DNA of 64,000 nt, taken from assembly GCF_050587525.1 (NCBI RefSeq), contig NZ_JBOBFT010000009.1, positions 138,581-202,580 on the forward strand. The letters run 5' to 3'. Both the position numbers and the translations under genes were made by a program. The DNA is from Plantibacter sp050587525 (GTDB taxonomy: Bacteria; Actinomycetota; Actinomycetes; Actinomycetales; Microbacteriaceae). The notes below the pieces were generated by a model, which did not search any database, had not been told where the DNA came from, and saw only the letters and a list, made by a program, of their open reading frames with translations. Below, one piece after another: positions 8,728 to 16,575 of the stretch (position 1 is the stretch's first letter; every line of letters begins with the position of its first letter).

Positions 8728-9582
8728 TCAGCGGTCCGGGAAGCCGTGCGGCTGCCCGCTCAGCACGGGCTGCAGCATCGCCAACCGGCGCTGCTCCAAC
8801 TGCAGCGCCGTGTACTCGCGGTTGCGGCGGACGACCGAGACGCCCGCGAGGAACAGCTCCGGCGGCGCGATGGGCAGCGGAGAGACGTAGTGCGAGACCT
8901 CGGCGGCCAGTTCGGCGGCCAGGCGCGCACGTGTCTGCTGGGTGAGCGACGGCGCCTGTTTGAGGAACTGCGTGACCCGACGTCCCAGCGCATCCGGCAG
9001 CCGGCCCACATCGGCCGTCGTCGACCAGGCGGCCAGCTGCGGCGGGATCCCGAAGACGGGCTCCACGACCCTGGGCAGGCGCTCGCGCTGGCTGTAGGTG
9101 CCCGCCAGGAGGTCGCCGAGGCGTTTCGTGCGGCCGTTGAGGAGACCCGTGATCGCCGCAACACCGCCGAAGGTCATGTAGATCTCGAAGTACCCGGTGA
9201 GCGCGCGGATGAACGCGTGCCGGAACCCGGGCGCACCGCCATCGTCCCGGACGATGCGCGCACCGACGACGAGCTTCCCGAGCGAGCGACCACGTGTGGC
9301 GATCTCCACGGCCGCCGGCAGCACCACGAACGCGACGACCGTGAGCGCGAGGACGAGTGCGGTGAAGAGCGCCTGATCCGTCGCGACGTTCGCGAGCGCC
9401 CACGAGAACAGCATAAGGACGAGGCCGATGAAGACGATCATCGACAGGACGTAGTCGATGATCGCGCCGGTCGCGCGGAGGATGAACGACGTGGGGCGGA
9501 CGTCGAGGGCCACCGCTTCACCGATGACGAGGGCCGAATCATCCTCGATCGGCTCGGGAGCTGGTACCTGGGCGACGGCCAT
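8728..9582 (-). CDS. RDD family integral membrane protein
   Basis: A protein of about 284 residues from ATG 9582 (an in-frame ATG at 9591 would add three residues). The RDD domain begins near residue 35 with the characteristic Arg/Asp pattern (SFILRATGAIIDYVLS) and has three to four membrane helices to about residue 150, including the RGRSLGKLVVGARIVRDDGG loop typical of RDD proteins. The C-terminal half is soluble and unrecognised. RDD proteins are membrane proteins of uncertain function; some have been linked to cation or proton exchange. It is divergent from the SpoIIM-like gene with only 17 bp between starts, a pairing also seen in other actinobacteria. Confidence 0.85.
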   Translation of the reverse strand: MAVAQVPAPEPIEDDSALVIGEAVALDVRPTSFILRATGAIIDYVLSMIVFIGLVLMLFSWALANVATDQALFTALVLALTVVAFVVLPAAVEIATRGRSLGKLVVGARIVRDDGGAPGFRHAFIRALTGYFEIYMTFGGVAAITGLLNGRTKRLGDLLAGTYSQRERLPRVVEPVFGIPPQLAAWSTTADVGRLPDALGRRVTQFLKQAPSLTQQTRARLAAELAAEVSHYVSPLPIAPPELFLAGVSVVRRNREYTALQLEQRRLAMLQPVLSGQPHGFPDR

Positions 9583-9599
9583 GTCTATCATCTAATCAG
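9583..9599. promoter_or_regulatory. 17-bp divergent promoter segment between RDD and SpoIIM genes
   Basis: The whole gap between the two start codons is 17 bp. On the plus strand TATCAT (9586-9591) lies 8 nt before ATG 9600. On the minus strand TTAGAT (9595-9590) lies 7 nt before ATG 9582. Both mRNAs would be nearly leaderless and the two -10 elements overlap. Confidence 0.5.
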
Positions 9600-10595
9600 A
9601 TGGATCTCGACGCCTACAGTGCCGCCCACCGCGAAGAGTGGGACCGACTCGACCGATTGGGTCGCCAGCGGTTCTTCACCGGACCGCAGGCCGACGAGCT
9701 CATCGACCGCTACCAATCGGGTGCGACGCAGCTCTCCGCCATCAAGACGACGGCCGGATCGACGCTCGTCGGCGACCACCTGTCCGTCTCCTTGTCCCGT
9801 GCGCGCCTCCGGTTCACGGGTGCGAGCGCCAACGTGCTCTCACTCGTCCCGCGCTTCTTCGTGCTGTCCCTGCCCGCCGCGCTCTACCGCATCCGCTGGG
9901 TGACGGCCGGCGTCGCCCTCGCGACCGTCGTCATCGCCACGCTGTACGCCGTGTGGATCGCCAGCAACCCGCAGGTGGTGGCGAACCTCGGGACCGATGC
10001 GCAGATCCGCCAGTACGTGGAGCAGGACTTCGTCGCCTACTACTCGAACAACCCCGCCGCGAGCTTCGCCGGGCAGGTGTGGACGAACAACGCCTGGATA
10101 GCGGCCCAGTGCGTCGCCTTCGGGATCACGGGCCTCTGGGTGCCGTACGTGATCCTGCAGAACGCCCAGGGCATCGGCCAGGCGGCCGGGGTGATGTTCG
10201 CCTACGGCAAGGGCGACGTCTTCTTCGAGTACATCCTCCCGCACGGGATGCTCGAGCTCACGGCCGTGTTCGTCGCCGCCGCCGCGGGACTCCGCATCTT
10301 CTGGGCGTGGATCGCACCGGGTTCGAGAACCCGCGGGCAAGCGCTCGCCGAGGACGGCCGGGCGCTCTTCACCGTCGCGATCGGCCTTGTCTTCGTCCTG
10401 TTCGTCTCCGGCCTCGTCGAAGGCTTCGTGACGCCGGCGCCGTGGCCGTGGGCAGTGAAGATGGTCATCGGCGGGGGAGTGCTCGCCGCGTTCCTGCTCT
10501 ACATGTGCTGGTGGGGCGGCAAGGTGTACCGAGCGGGGCACACCGGAGACCTCGACGAGTTCGAGGCTGGAGCGCGTCGGATCGTCGCGGGCTGA
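9600..10595 (+). CDS. Stage II sporulation protein M (SpoIIM) family membrane protein
   Basis: A 331-residue protein with a soluble N-terminal part of about 95 residues (YSAAHREEWDRLDRL..., a conserved opening in this family) and six or so hydrophobic segments from about residue 100, including a long hydrophobic final third. The family is named for a forespore engulfment protein, but this organism group does not sporulate. In actinobacteria the gene is paired with RDD and lies beside a MoxR/DUF58 operon, as here. The function is unknown; a role in envelope or membrane organisation is inferred from context. No Shine-Dalgarno precedes the ATG, consistent with leaderless translation. Confidence 0.85.
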   Translation: MDLDAYSAAHREEWDRLDRLGRQRFFTGPQADELIDRYQSGATQLSAIKTTAGSTLVGDHLSVSLSRARLRFTGASANVLSLVPRFFVLSLPAALYRIRWVTAGVALATVVIATLYAVWIASNPQVVANLGTDAQIRQYVEQDFVAYYSNNPAASFAGQVWTNNAWIAAQCVAFGITGLWVPYVILQNAQGIGQAAGVMFAYGKGDVFFEYILPHGMLELTAVFVAAAAGLRIFWAWIAPGSRTRGQALAEDGRALFTVAIGLVFVLFVSGLVEGFVTPAPWPWAVKMVIGGGVLAAFLLYMCWWGGKVYRAGHTGDLDEFEAGARRIVAG

Positions 10596-10660
10596 GCCCG
10601 GGTCGACGTCGTGCTGTCCGCCGAGCGGATCGGTGCTGCCTGATCCCGACCGGAGCGGCG

Positions 10661-11062
10661 TTACTCGGCGTCTGTCGCGCGGGCGCGTCGCTCGGCGTTG
10701 CGGGCGTTGACGCGCGCGTTCTCCGCCTGCACCTCCGCGTGCGTCGCGCGCTCCTGGACGAGCCAGGCGGGGAGCGTTTTCAGGAGTTCCTGGATCTGCT
10801 CCGTCGTGAGCGCCTCGGTGATCTCGGCGCGGGCGAGGCCGGAGACGGAGACGCCGAGCTTGCGGGCGACGACGTCGCGCGGGTGCGGTCCCGTGCGACG
10901 CAGTTCGGCCAGCCACTCCGGCGGCGTCGACTGGAGTTCGAGGAACACCGCACGGGTGATCGGCTCGGTCTGGAAGGACTCGGGAGCCGCCGGCAGGTAG
11001 ATGCCGAGCTTCTTGGCTGCGGTCGCCGGCTTCATGATCTGCGTGTTCGTGTTGGAGCTCAT
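10661..11062 (-). CDS. DUF5997 family protein
   Basis: A small soluble protein of 133 residues with the conserved opening MKPATAAKKLGIYLPAAPESFQ (from about residue 10), then PPEWLAELRRTGPHPRDVVARKLGVSVSGLARA, which resembles a helix-turn-helix in its spacing, and a charged, helical, probably coiled C-terminus. The family is restricted to actinobacteria and has no assigned function. It is transcribed divergently from the LysR-ligand-domain gene, and this two-gene pairing recurs in relatives, so a joint regulatory function is possible but unproven. Confidence 0.8.
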   Translation of the reverse strand: MSSNTNTQIMKPATAAKKLGIYLPAAPESFQTEPITRAVFLELQSTPPEWLAELRRTGPHPRDVVARKLGVSVSGLARAEITEALTTEQIQELLKTLPAWLVQERATHAEVQAENARVNARNAERRARATDAE

Positions 11063-11154
11063 CCGGAAAGCGTACCGCGCCGCGGCGGAGGCGGCCGAAC
11101 CGACCCATGGTCACTGCAGTAGTCTGGCAGGGGCGACCAGCGGGAGGACGTGCA

Positions 11155-12186
11155 GTGGAGACCGACGCGGATCGCGAGATCGACGACCAGCAGGACGAGC
11201 AGCAGAGCGTGCCGACCGACGACCGGTTCGACGGTGCGGGCGGCCGCGATGCGGCGGACGGGCTCACTGCAGCGGACGCCGAACCCATCGACGACGCCGA
11301 ACCCATCGACGACGCCGAACCCATCGACGACGCTGAACTCGCTGAGGCGTCCGAACCCGCTGAAGAAGACGAGGACGCTCGTCCGACATTCCCCGTGGCC
11401 TACGCCAGAGGGGTCAACCCGGGCAAATGGGCCAGGATCTGGTCCGATCGGCGGCCGGACACGGCGCTCGCCCTCGTGCGAACCGATCTTGACGACCAGC
11501 GCGCGGCGCTCTTCGACGGCCGAGCCGAGGTCGGCTTCGCGAGGCTTCCCATCGATCGCGACGGCCTGCACGCCATCCAGCTCTACGAGGAGCTCCCGGT
11601 CGTCGTGTTCTCGATCGAGCACGCGCTCATGAAGCAGGACGACGTCACCGTCGCGGATCTCGCCGACGAGCAGCTGATCATGCCTCCGCTCGTCCTCGGC
11701 TGGGACGAACGCGCCGCCGAGCTCGGGTTCGTGGAAGCGGCGACCCCGCTCGCGACCGATGCGGAAGCCGCCATCGAACTCGCTGCGTCCGAGGTCGGCG
11801 TTGTCGTGGTGCCTCAGTCCGTCGCTCGGTTGCATCATCGCAAGGACGTCGAATACCGGCCGATCACGGATCTCCCCGGGGTTCCCATCGTGCTCGTGTG
11901 GCCGGTTGGTCGCGAGAGCGCGGAGATCGACGACTTCATCGGCATCGTGCGCGGTCGTACTGCGAACAGCTCGCGTCGCGGCAGTGCGACCGAGGCCGCC
12001 GACGCGGAAGCGGCCGGAGCCGCACCCGCCGTGCAGCAGCCTCAGCCGCGGAAGAAGTCGAAGCCGAAGCAGGGCACGGCGAAGGGGACGCCGGCGGGGA
12101 CCAGCCGCGGCAGTCAGCTCGCCGCGCGGAAGGCCAACGGTCGGACCGACAAGGCCAAGGCGAAGGCCAAGCGCAAACGTCACTGA
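11155..12186 (+). CDS. LysR-type substrate-binding domain protein without a DNA-binding domain
   Basis: The start is placed at GTG 11155, with GGGAGGA 6 nt upstream; an ATG at 11107 is in frame but lacks a ribosome site. The 343-residue protein has an acidic N-terminus with three tandem EPIDDA units (18-bp DNA repeats near 11281-11334). A periplasmic-binding-protein-like ligand domain follows (FPVAYARGVNPGKW... to DDFIGIVRG), as found C-terminally in LysR regulators. The tail of about 80 residues is very rich in Lys/Arg/Ala. No winged helix is present, so it is not a classical LysR regulator. The basic tail could bind nucleic acid or the membrane; that is inference. Confidence 0.75.
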   Translation: METDADREIDDQQDEQQSVPTDDRFDGAGGRDAADGLTAADAEPIDDAEPIDDAEPIDDAELAEASEPAEEDEDARPTFPVAYARGVNPGKWARIWSDRRPDTALALVRTDLDDQRAALFDGRAEVGFARLPIDRDGLHAIQLYEELPVVVFSIEHALMKQDDVTVADLADEQLIMPPLVLGWDERAAELGFVEAATPLATDAEAAIELAASEVGVVVVPQSVARLHHRKDVEYRPITDLPGVPIVLVWPVGRESAEIDDFIGIVRGRTANSSRRGSATEAADAEAAGAAPAVQQPQPRKKSKPKQGTAKGTPAGTSRGSQLAARKANGRTDKAKAKAKRKRH

Positions 12187-12250
12187 CCCGCGCGAGGCCC
12201 ACACGGCGCCCCGCTCCCGACCTCACTCTCCGCACGCTTCGGTGAGCGCA

Positions 12251-12270
12251 CCGCGCTCGCGTGAGCGCGG
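12251..12270. terminator. GC-rich stem-loop between convergent genes
   Basis: CCGCGCTC and GAGCGCGG form a perfect 8-bp stem around GCGT in the 146-bp gap between the LysR-ligand gene and DUF58. There is no U-tract. The rest of the gap shows nothing recognisable. Confidence 0.35.
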
Positions 12271-12332
12271 GTTCGGGCAGGGGCGCGCCCACGGCATGGC
12301 AACGCACTCGCGCGAGCGCGATGCGCTCGGGG

Positions 12333-13640
12333 TCACAGGCGACCGGCGGCCTTGAGCGCGATGTAGCGGTCGGCGAGGGCCGGCGGGAGGTCGGCTGGGG
12401 AGCCCGTGACGACCTCGGCGCCGAGTTGGCGCAGTGCAGCCGCTACCCGTTCGATGTCGAGGAGCGATCGCTCGGCTGCCGCCGCACGGTAGACGGCCTC
12501 GCGGCTGCCGCGCGCCGAGGTGGCGTCGATCGTCGCTGGATCGGTCACGCTCGCGACGATGACCGTGTGGCGCTGCGTGAGCTGGGGGAGCACCGAGAGG
12601 AGCGCACGGGCGGCCCCCGGCGCATCGATCGAGGTCTGCAGGACGACGAGGGCGTGCTGGCTCGTGATCTGCCGCACCTGTCCCGGGATCGCGCTCCAGT
12701 CCGTTTCGATGAGTTCCGGGTCGATGACCGACATCGTGTCGACGAGGCGCGAGAGCAGCTCTGCGCCGGTCGCTCCCTGGACACGGCCTCGGACGCGGCG
12801 GTCGTAGGCGAGGTAGTCGATGCGGTCGCCGGCACGCGTCGCGAGCGCCGAGAGGAGCAGAGCGGATTCGAACGCCGTGTCGATGCGCGGCTCGTCATCG
12901 ATGCGCGCTGCGGACGTGCGTCCGGTGTCGGTCACGATGACGATGCGCCGGTCGCGTTCCGGCCGCCAGGTACGGATCATCACGTCGCCGCGTCTGGCGG
13001 TGGCGCGCCAGTCGATCGATCGCACGTCGTCGCCGCGCACGTACTCGCGGAGGGAGTCGAACTCGGTGCCCTGCCCGCGCACCATGACGCTCGTGGCGCC
13101 GTCGAGTTCACGGAGGCGGGCGATGCGGCTCGGCAGATGCTTCCGCGAGGTGAACGGCGGCAGGACGCGGAGTCGGCCGGGGCAGTCGAGCGTCGCCTGC
13201 CTCGCGAGCAGTCCGAGCGGCCCGCTGGAGCGGATCGTCACCTGTTCGACGCGTCGTTCGCCGCGACGGAACGGGGTGAGCACGAGGGTGATCGACCGTC
13301 GTTCGCCGGGGGCGATCGTCACCGCGGACCGCCCGCGGGGAGCACCGGCGGACGGCTGCCAGCCGTCGCGCACGAGGCCACGCACGGTCCGGCCGCCGCG
13401 GTTCGTCAGGTACAGGACGCTCGTCGCGGGCTCGCCGAGACGCACCCGACCCGGCAGCGTCCTCGCGAGCGCCATCTGCCGGGGCGAGCCGGCGAGGGCG
13501 AGATCGATGACGGCGAGCACGAGGCACAGGGCGAGCCAGCCGAGGAACGGTGTCACGGCATCGCCCGTGAGCACGCCGAACACGACGATCGGCACCACCC
13601 CGAAGGCGATGAGTGCGACGATCCTCCCCGTGAGGGCCAT
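12333..13640 (-). CDS. DUF58 domain-containing protein
   Basis: A 435-residue protein with two N-terminal membrane helices (about residues 5-50), a beta-rich middle, and the DUF58 core near residues 185-240 (TEFDSLREYVRGDDVRSIDW, then ARRGDVMIRTW and VIVTDTGR), which leads into a VWA-like fold. DUF58 proteins accompany MoxR AAA+ ATPases and are thought to act with them as chaperone/adaptor modules for membrane or secreted complexes. Its ATG directly follows the MoxR TAA with no gap, so both come from one minus-strand operon of five genes. Function beyond the association is unknown. Confidence 0.88.
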   Translation of the reverse strand: MALTGRIVALIAFGVVPIVVFGVLTGDAVTPFLGWLALCLVLAVIDLALAGSPRQMALARTLPGRVRLGEPATSVLYLTNRGGRTVRGLVRDGWQPSAGAPRGRSAVTIAPGERRSITLVLTPFRRGERRVEQVTIRSSGPLGLLARQATLDCPGRLRVLPPFTSRKHLPSRIARLRELDGATSVMVRGQGTEFDSLREYVRGDDVRSIDWRATARRGDVMIRTWRPERDRRIVIVTDTGRTSAARIDDEPRIDTAFESALLLSALATRAGDRIDYLAYDRRVRGRVQGATGAELLSRLVDTMSVIDPELIETDWSAIPGQVRQITSQHALVVLQTSIDAPGAARALLSVLPQLTQRHTVIVASVTDPATIDATSARGSREAVYRAAAAERSLLDIERVAAALRQLGAEVVTGSPADLPPALADRYIALKAAGRL

Positions 13641-14612
13641 TTAGATGGGCACCTGGACCTGCTGCATGATCGAGCGCAGGATCGCGTCGACCGAAACGCC
13701 TTCGAGCTCCGCTTCTGGACGGAGCTGCATGCGGTGGCGCCAGACCGGGAGGACCATCGTCTGGACGTGGTCGGGGGTGATCGACTGGTAGCCGCTCAGC
13801 CACGCCCAGGCCTTCGCGGACGCGAGGAGCGCCGTGGTCCCGCGGGGACTCACGCCGAGGCGGACCGATGGGCTGCGCCGGGTCGCGCGGGCGAGGTCGA
13901 CGATGTAGGACAGCACGTCCGCGCTCGCGCCGACCTTCCCGACCTCCGCCTGCGCTGCACGGATCTCAGCCGCGCTGATGACGGGGGTGACGCCCGCCGC
14001 GGTCAGATCGCGAGGGCTGAATCCTGCAGAGTGTCGGCGGAGCACCTCGACCTCGACGTCGCGTTCAGGGACGTCGAGCACGAGCTTCAGGAGGAAGCGG
14101 TCGAGCTGTGCTTCCGGGAGCGTGTAGGTGCCCTCGTACTCGATGGGGTTCTGGGTGGCTGCGACGATGAACGGGTCCGGCAGGTGCTTGGACAATCCGT
14201 CCACGCTCACCTGACGCTCCTCCATCGCTTCGAGCAGTGCGGACTGCGTCTTCGGCGGCGTCCGGTTGATCTCGTCGGCGAGCAGGATGTTCGTGAACAC
14301 CGGCCCCTGCCGGAACTCGAACTCGCCTGCCTTCGCGTCGTAGATGAGCGAGCCCGTGACATCGCCCGGCATGAGGTCGGGGGTGAACTGGACGCGCTTC
14401 GTGTCGAGGCTGAGCGCCTGGCTCAGAGCCCGCACGAGCAGGGTCTTCGCGACGCCGGGCACACCCTCGAGGAGCACGTGGCCTTTCGCGAGGAGCGCGA
14501 TGACGAGCCCGGTCACGGCCGCGTCCTGCCCGACGACGGCCTTGCCGACCTCGAGCCGCACCTGGGCGAGTGTGCGGCGGAGATCGTCGGGGTGGAGGGG
14601 GCTGTCGGTCAT
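13641..14612 (-). CDS. MoxR family AAA+ ATPase
   Basis: A 323-residue AAA+ ATPase. Walker A GVPGVAKT is at about residues 50-57, Walker B ILLADEINR near 115, TPPKTQSALLEAMEE is the adjacent conserved helix, sensor 1 VAATQNPIEYEGTY follows, and there is an arginine-finger region near LPEAQLDRFLL. Length and motifs are normal for MoxR. It is predicted to remodel or insert cofactors into a partner; the obvious partners are the flanking DUF58 and DUF4350/DUF4129 membrane proteins. Its start overlaps the DUF4350 stop by 4 nt (ATGA). Confidence 0.93.
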   Translation of the reverse strand: MTDSPLHPDDLRRTLAQVRLEVGKAVVGQDAAVTGLVIALLAKGHVLLEGVPGVAKTLLVRALSQALSLDTKRVQFTPDLMPGDVTGSLIYDAKAGEFEFRQGPVFTNILLADEINRTPPKTQSALLEAMEERQVSVDGLSKHLPDPFIVAATQNPIEYEGTYTLPEAQLDRFLLKLVLDVPERDVEVEVLRRHSAGFSPRDLTAAGVTPVISAAEIRAAQAEVGKVGASADVLSYIVDLARATRRSPSVRLGVSPRGTTALLASAKAWAWLSGYQSITPDHVQTMVLPVWRHRMQLRPEAELEGVSVDAILRSIMQQVQVPI

Positions 14613-15904
14613 GGAGTGGTCCTCTCGGTGAGGTCGATGGCGCTTCTGGTGGCCGCTTCGAGGTCGAGCAGTTGGTCGGACAGGGAGACGAGTTCCGCGT
14701 CGGAGCGCGGGTGGGCGTCGAGGAGGACGGCACGGACGATGCGCGGGTCGCGGCCCGTGAGGCCGGCGACGGTGGCTGCGACCTCCGGGACGCTCGCGTG
14801 CCGGGAGAGGCCGACGGCCGTGGCGAGGCGGGAGACGGTGCCGATGCGCAGGGCGTCGAGCGCGCGGCCGCGGTTGGAGGAGCGTTGGTAGAGCCTCGCG
14901 CGGCCCTCCATCGTCTCGCTCGCGCGGACGGTGACGGGCAGGTTCTCGATGACCAGGGGGCCGAAGCGGCGACCGCGCCAGATCATCGCCGCGATGGCGG
15001 TGAGGACGAGGATCCCGGTCACGGGCGTGACCCAGCCGGGCGTCAGCTCCGTCAGGCTCGGGCCGGTCTCGGCGTCCACGTCCGCGAGGGTCGGCACGTA
15101 CCAGACGAGGCGGTGCGTGCCGCCGAGGAGCCCGAGTCCGAGTGCGGCGTTGCCCTGCTCGGCGAGGAACCGGTTGGTGAGGGCGTCTGCGGATCCGACG
15201 ATCGTGGTCCGGCCGTCGTCGATCGACACGACGCCGGCGTTACCGTTCTCACCGGTGAAGCAGCCCTCTGCGCCGGGGACGTCGTGCGTGTAGAGCGTCC
15301 AGCCGCCCGTGACGTCCCCTGCGCGTTCCGCCACGGGGAGGCTGCAGGATGCGGGGAGCACGTCCTCCTGGGCGGTCTCGCCGCCGAAGGAGACGCCTGG
15401 GGCGAGCGTGCGGAGGGCGTCGGAGCGCGGGGTCACGACGACGAGGGCGACACCGCTGTTCTGGAGGTCGCGAAGCTTCTCGGTCGTGAGGATCCCGGAC
15501 GGGTCCATGAGCAGCACGGTCGTGTCCGACGCGTCGTCCGCGGCCGAGATCGTGTCCGCGAGCGTGCCGGATTCGACGATGTCGACGCCCTGGTCGCGGA
15601 GCACCTGGGCGAGAGCACGTCCGCCGTTCGGGGTGGAGTTGCCGGCGCTCAGGAGCGTGGCGTCGATCGATGCGCCGCGCGATGCGAACATGAGCACCAC
15701 GACGATCACGAGCGCGAAGACGCCTGCGGCGATCCAGAAGACGGCTCGTCTCGCGCTCGTCCGGACGGTCGGGGTGGCGGTTCGGGCGATGTCGGACGCA
15801 CCGGACGAGTCGGACGCACCGGACGCACCGGACGCACCGGTCGTTCCGGTCCGCTCGCCGGGAGCGTCCGGTCGGTGCGTCGTGTCGGGGCCGGTCGTGG
15901 TCAT
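14609..15904 (-). CDS. DUF4350 domain-containing membrane protein
   Basis: A 431-residue protein. The first 45 residues are Gly/Ala/Ser/Asp/Thr-rich, encoded by 9-bp tandem repeats (GGACGCACC and variants near 15790-15840). A membrane helix follows (about residues 55-78, FWIAAGVFALVIVVVL), then an extracytoplasmic DUF4350 domain of about 200 residues beginning NSTPNGGRALAQVLRDQGVDIVES, a second helix (TPVTGILVLTAIAAMIW) and a cytoplasmic C-terminus of about 110 residues. The domain resembles glutamine-amidotransferase-like folds seen in MoxR operons; the function is unknown. It overlaps both neighbours by 4 nt. Confidence 0.85.
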   Translation of the reverse strand: MTTTGPDTTHRPDAPGERTGTTGASGASGASDSSGASDIARTATPTVRTSARRAVFWIAAGVFALVIVVVLMFASRGASIDATLLSAGNSTPNGGRALAQVLRDQGVDIVESGTLADTISAADDASDTTVLLMDPSGILTTEKLRDLQNSGVALVVVTPRSDALRTLAPGVSFGGETAQEDVLPASCSLPVAERAGDVTGGWTLYTHDVPGAEGCFTGENGNAGVVSIDDGRTTIVGSADALTNRFLAEQGNAALGLGLLGGTHRLVWYVPTLADVDAETGPSLTELTPGWVTPVTGILVLTAIAAMIWRGRRFGPLVIENLPVTVRASETMEGRARLYQRSSNRGRALDALRIGTVSRLATAVGLSRHASVPEVAATVAGLTGRDPRIVRAVLLDAHPRSDAELVSLSDQLLDLEAATRSAIDLTERTTP

Positions 15905-16575
15905 GCCGACACCGCCTCCGGCTCCTCGAACTGAGCGGGGGACGACGCGGCGAGCGACCGGTCGAGGGCGTCGAGGTCGAGGTACTGTGCTTCCGTGCCG
16001 ACCGCGCCGAGGTAGCGGACGGCGTCGAACGCGTCCGCCGCCGTGTGGAGTCTGCCCTGCTCGGCGGGGAACGATGTCGACGCCCTCGTCGCGAAGCCGT
16101 GCGCCGTCGTGCCCGGCATGACCGTGACGATCGTCCGTTCGGAGAGCCCGCGCGCCGTCGCCCGGTACAGCTCTTCGATCGCGAGCGTCCAGTCGCCGTT
16201 CGCCGCGGCGGCTCTGGCGGCCCTGCGGAGTTCGTCGGAGGTCCGGCTGTCGTTCTCGCCGAAGAGCTCCGTCTGGAGGCGGCTGCGACGGTTCAGCCGT
16301 GGAACGCCCCAGATGAGGAACGCGATGACGACGGCCACGACCACGACGATCATCACGATGACCGGGAAGAGCGAGGAGAACGGGCCGCCGTCAGGTACCC
16401 GCAGCGAGTTGATCCAGTCCCAGAAGGCCTTCGAGATGATGTCCCAGAGCGACGGCTTCGAGGTCGCGTACTCGGGCTTGGCCAGCTCTCGCTGCACGAG
16501 GTCGCGCGCGTCCGGGGCGTCGGGAACGAGCGGCACGTCGAGACGCGCGAGGTGGAGGGCTGCGATGGGGCTCAT
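15901..16575 (-). CDS. DUF4129 domain-containing membrane protein
   Basis: A 224-residue protein. The start at ATG 16575 is set by the 4-nt ATGA overlap with the upstream gene; the frame stays open further upstream but only as an artefact of high GC. One membrane helix (about residues 65-90, VIVMIVVVVAVVIAFLIW) is followed by a cytoplasmic DUF4129 region with DELRRAARAAAANGDWTLA, AIEELYRA and RTAHGFATRA-like segments, helical-repeat in character. DUF4129 proteins recur in MoxR/DUF58/DUF4350 operons and sometimes in transglutaminase operons. The role is unknown. Confidence 0.82.
   Translation of the reverse strand: MSPIAALHLARLDVPLVPDAPDARDLVQRELAKPEYATSKPSLWDIISKAFWDWINSLRVPDGGPFSSLFPVIVMIVVVVAVVIAFLIWGVPRLNRRSRLQTELFGENDSRTSDELRRAARAAAANGDWTLAIEELYRATARGLSERTIVTVMPGTTAHGFATRASTSFPAEQGRLHTAADAFDAVRYLGAVGTEAQYLDLDALDRSLAASSPAQFEEPEAVSA

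Noticed and set aside
11281..11334. CRISPR-like or regulatory tandem repeat
   Set aside because: The 18-bp units are in frame and encode EPIDDA repeats in a real gene, with no spacers.
12261..14891. 876-codon plus-strand frame opposite DUF58 and MoxR
   Set aside because: Shadow of two well-supported minus-strand genes with zero-gap and ATGA junctions.
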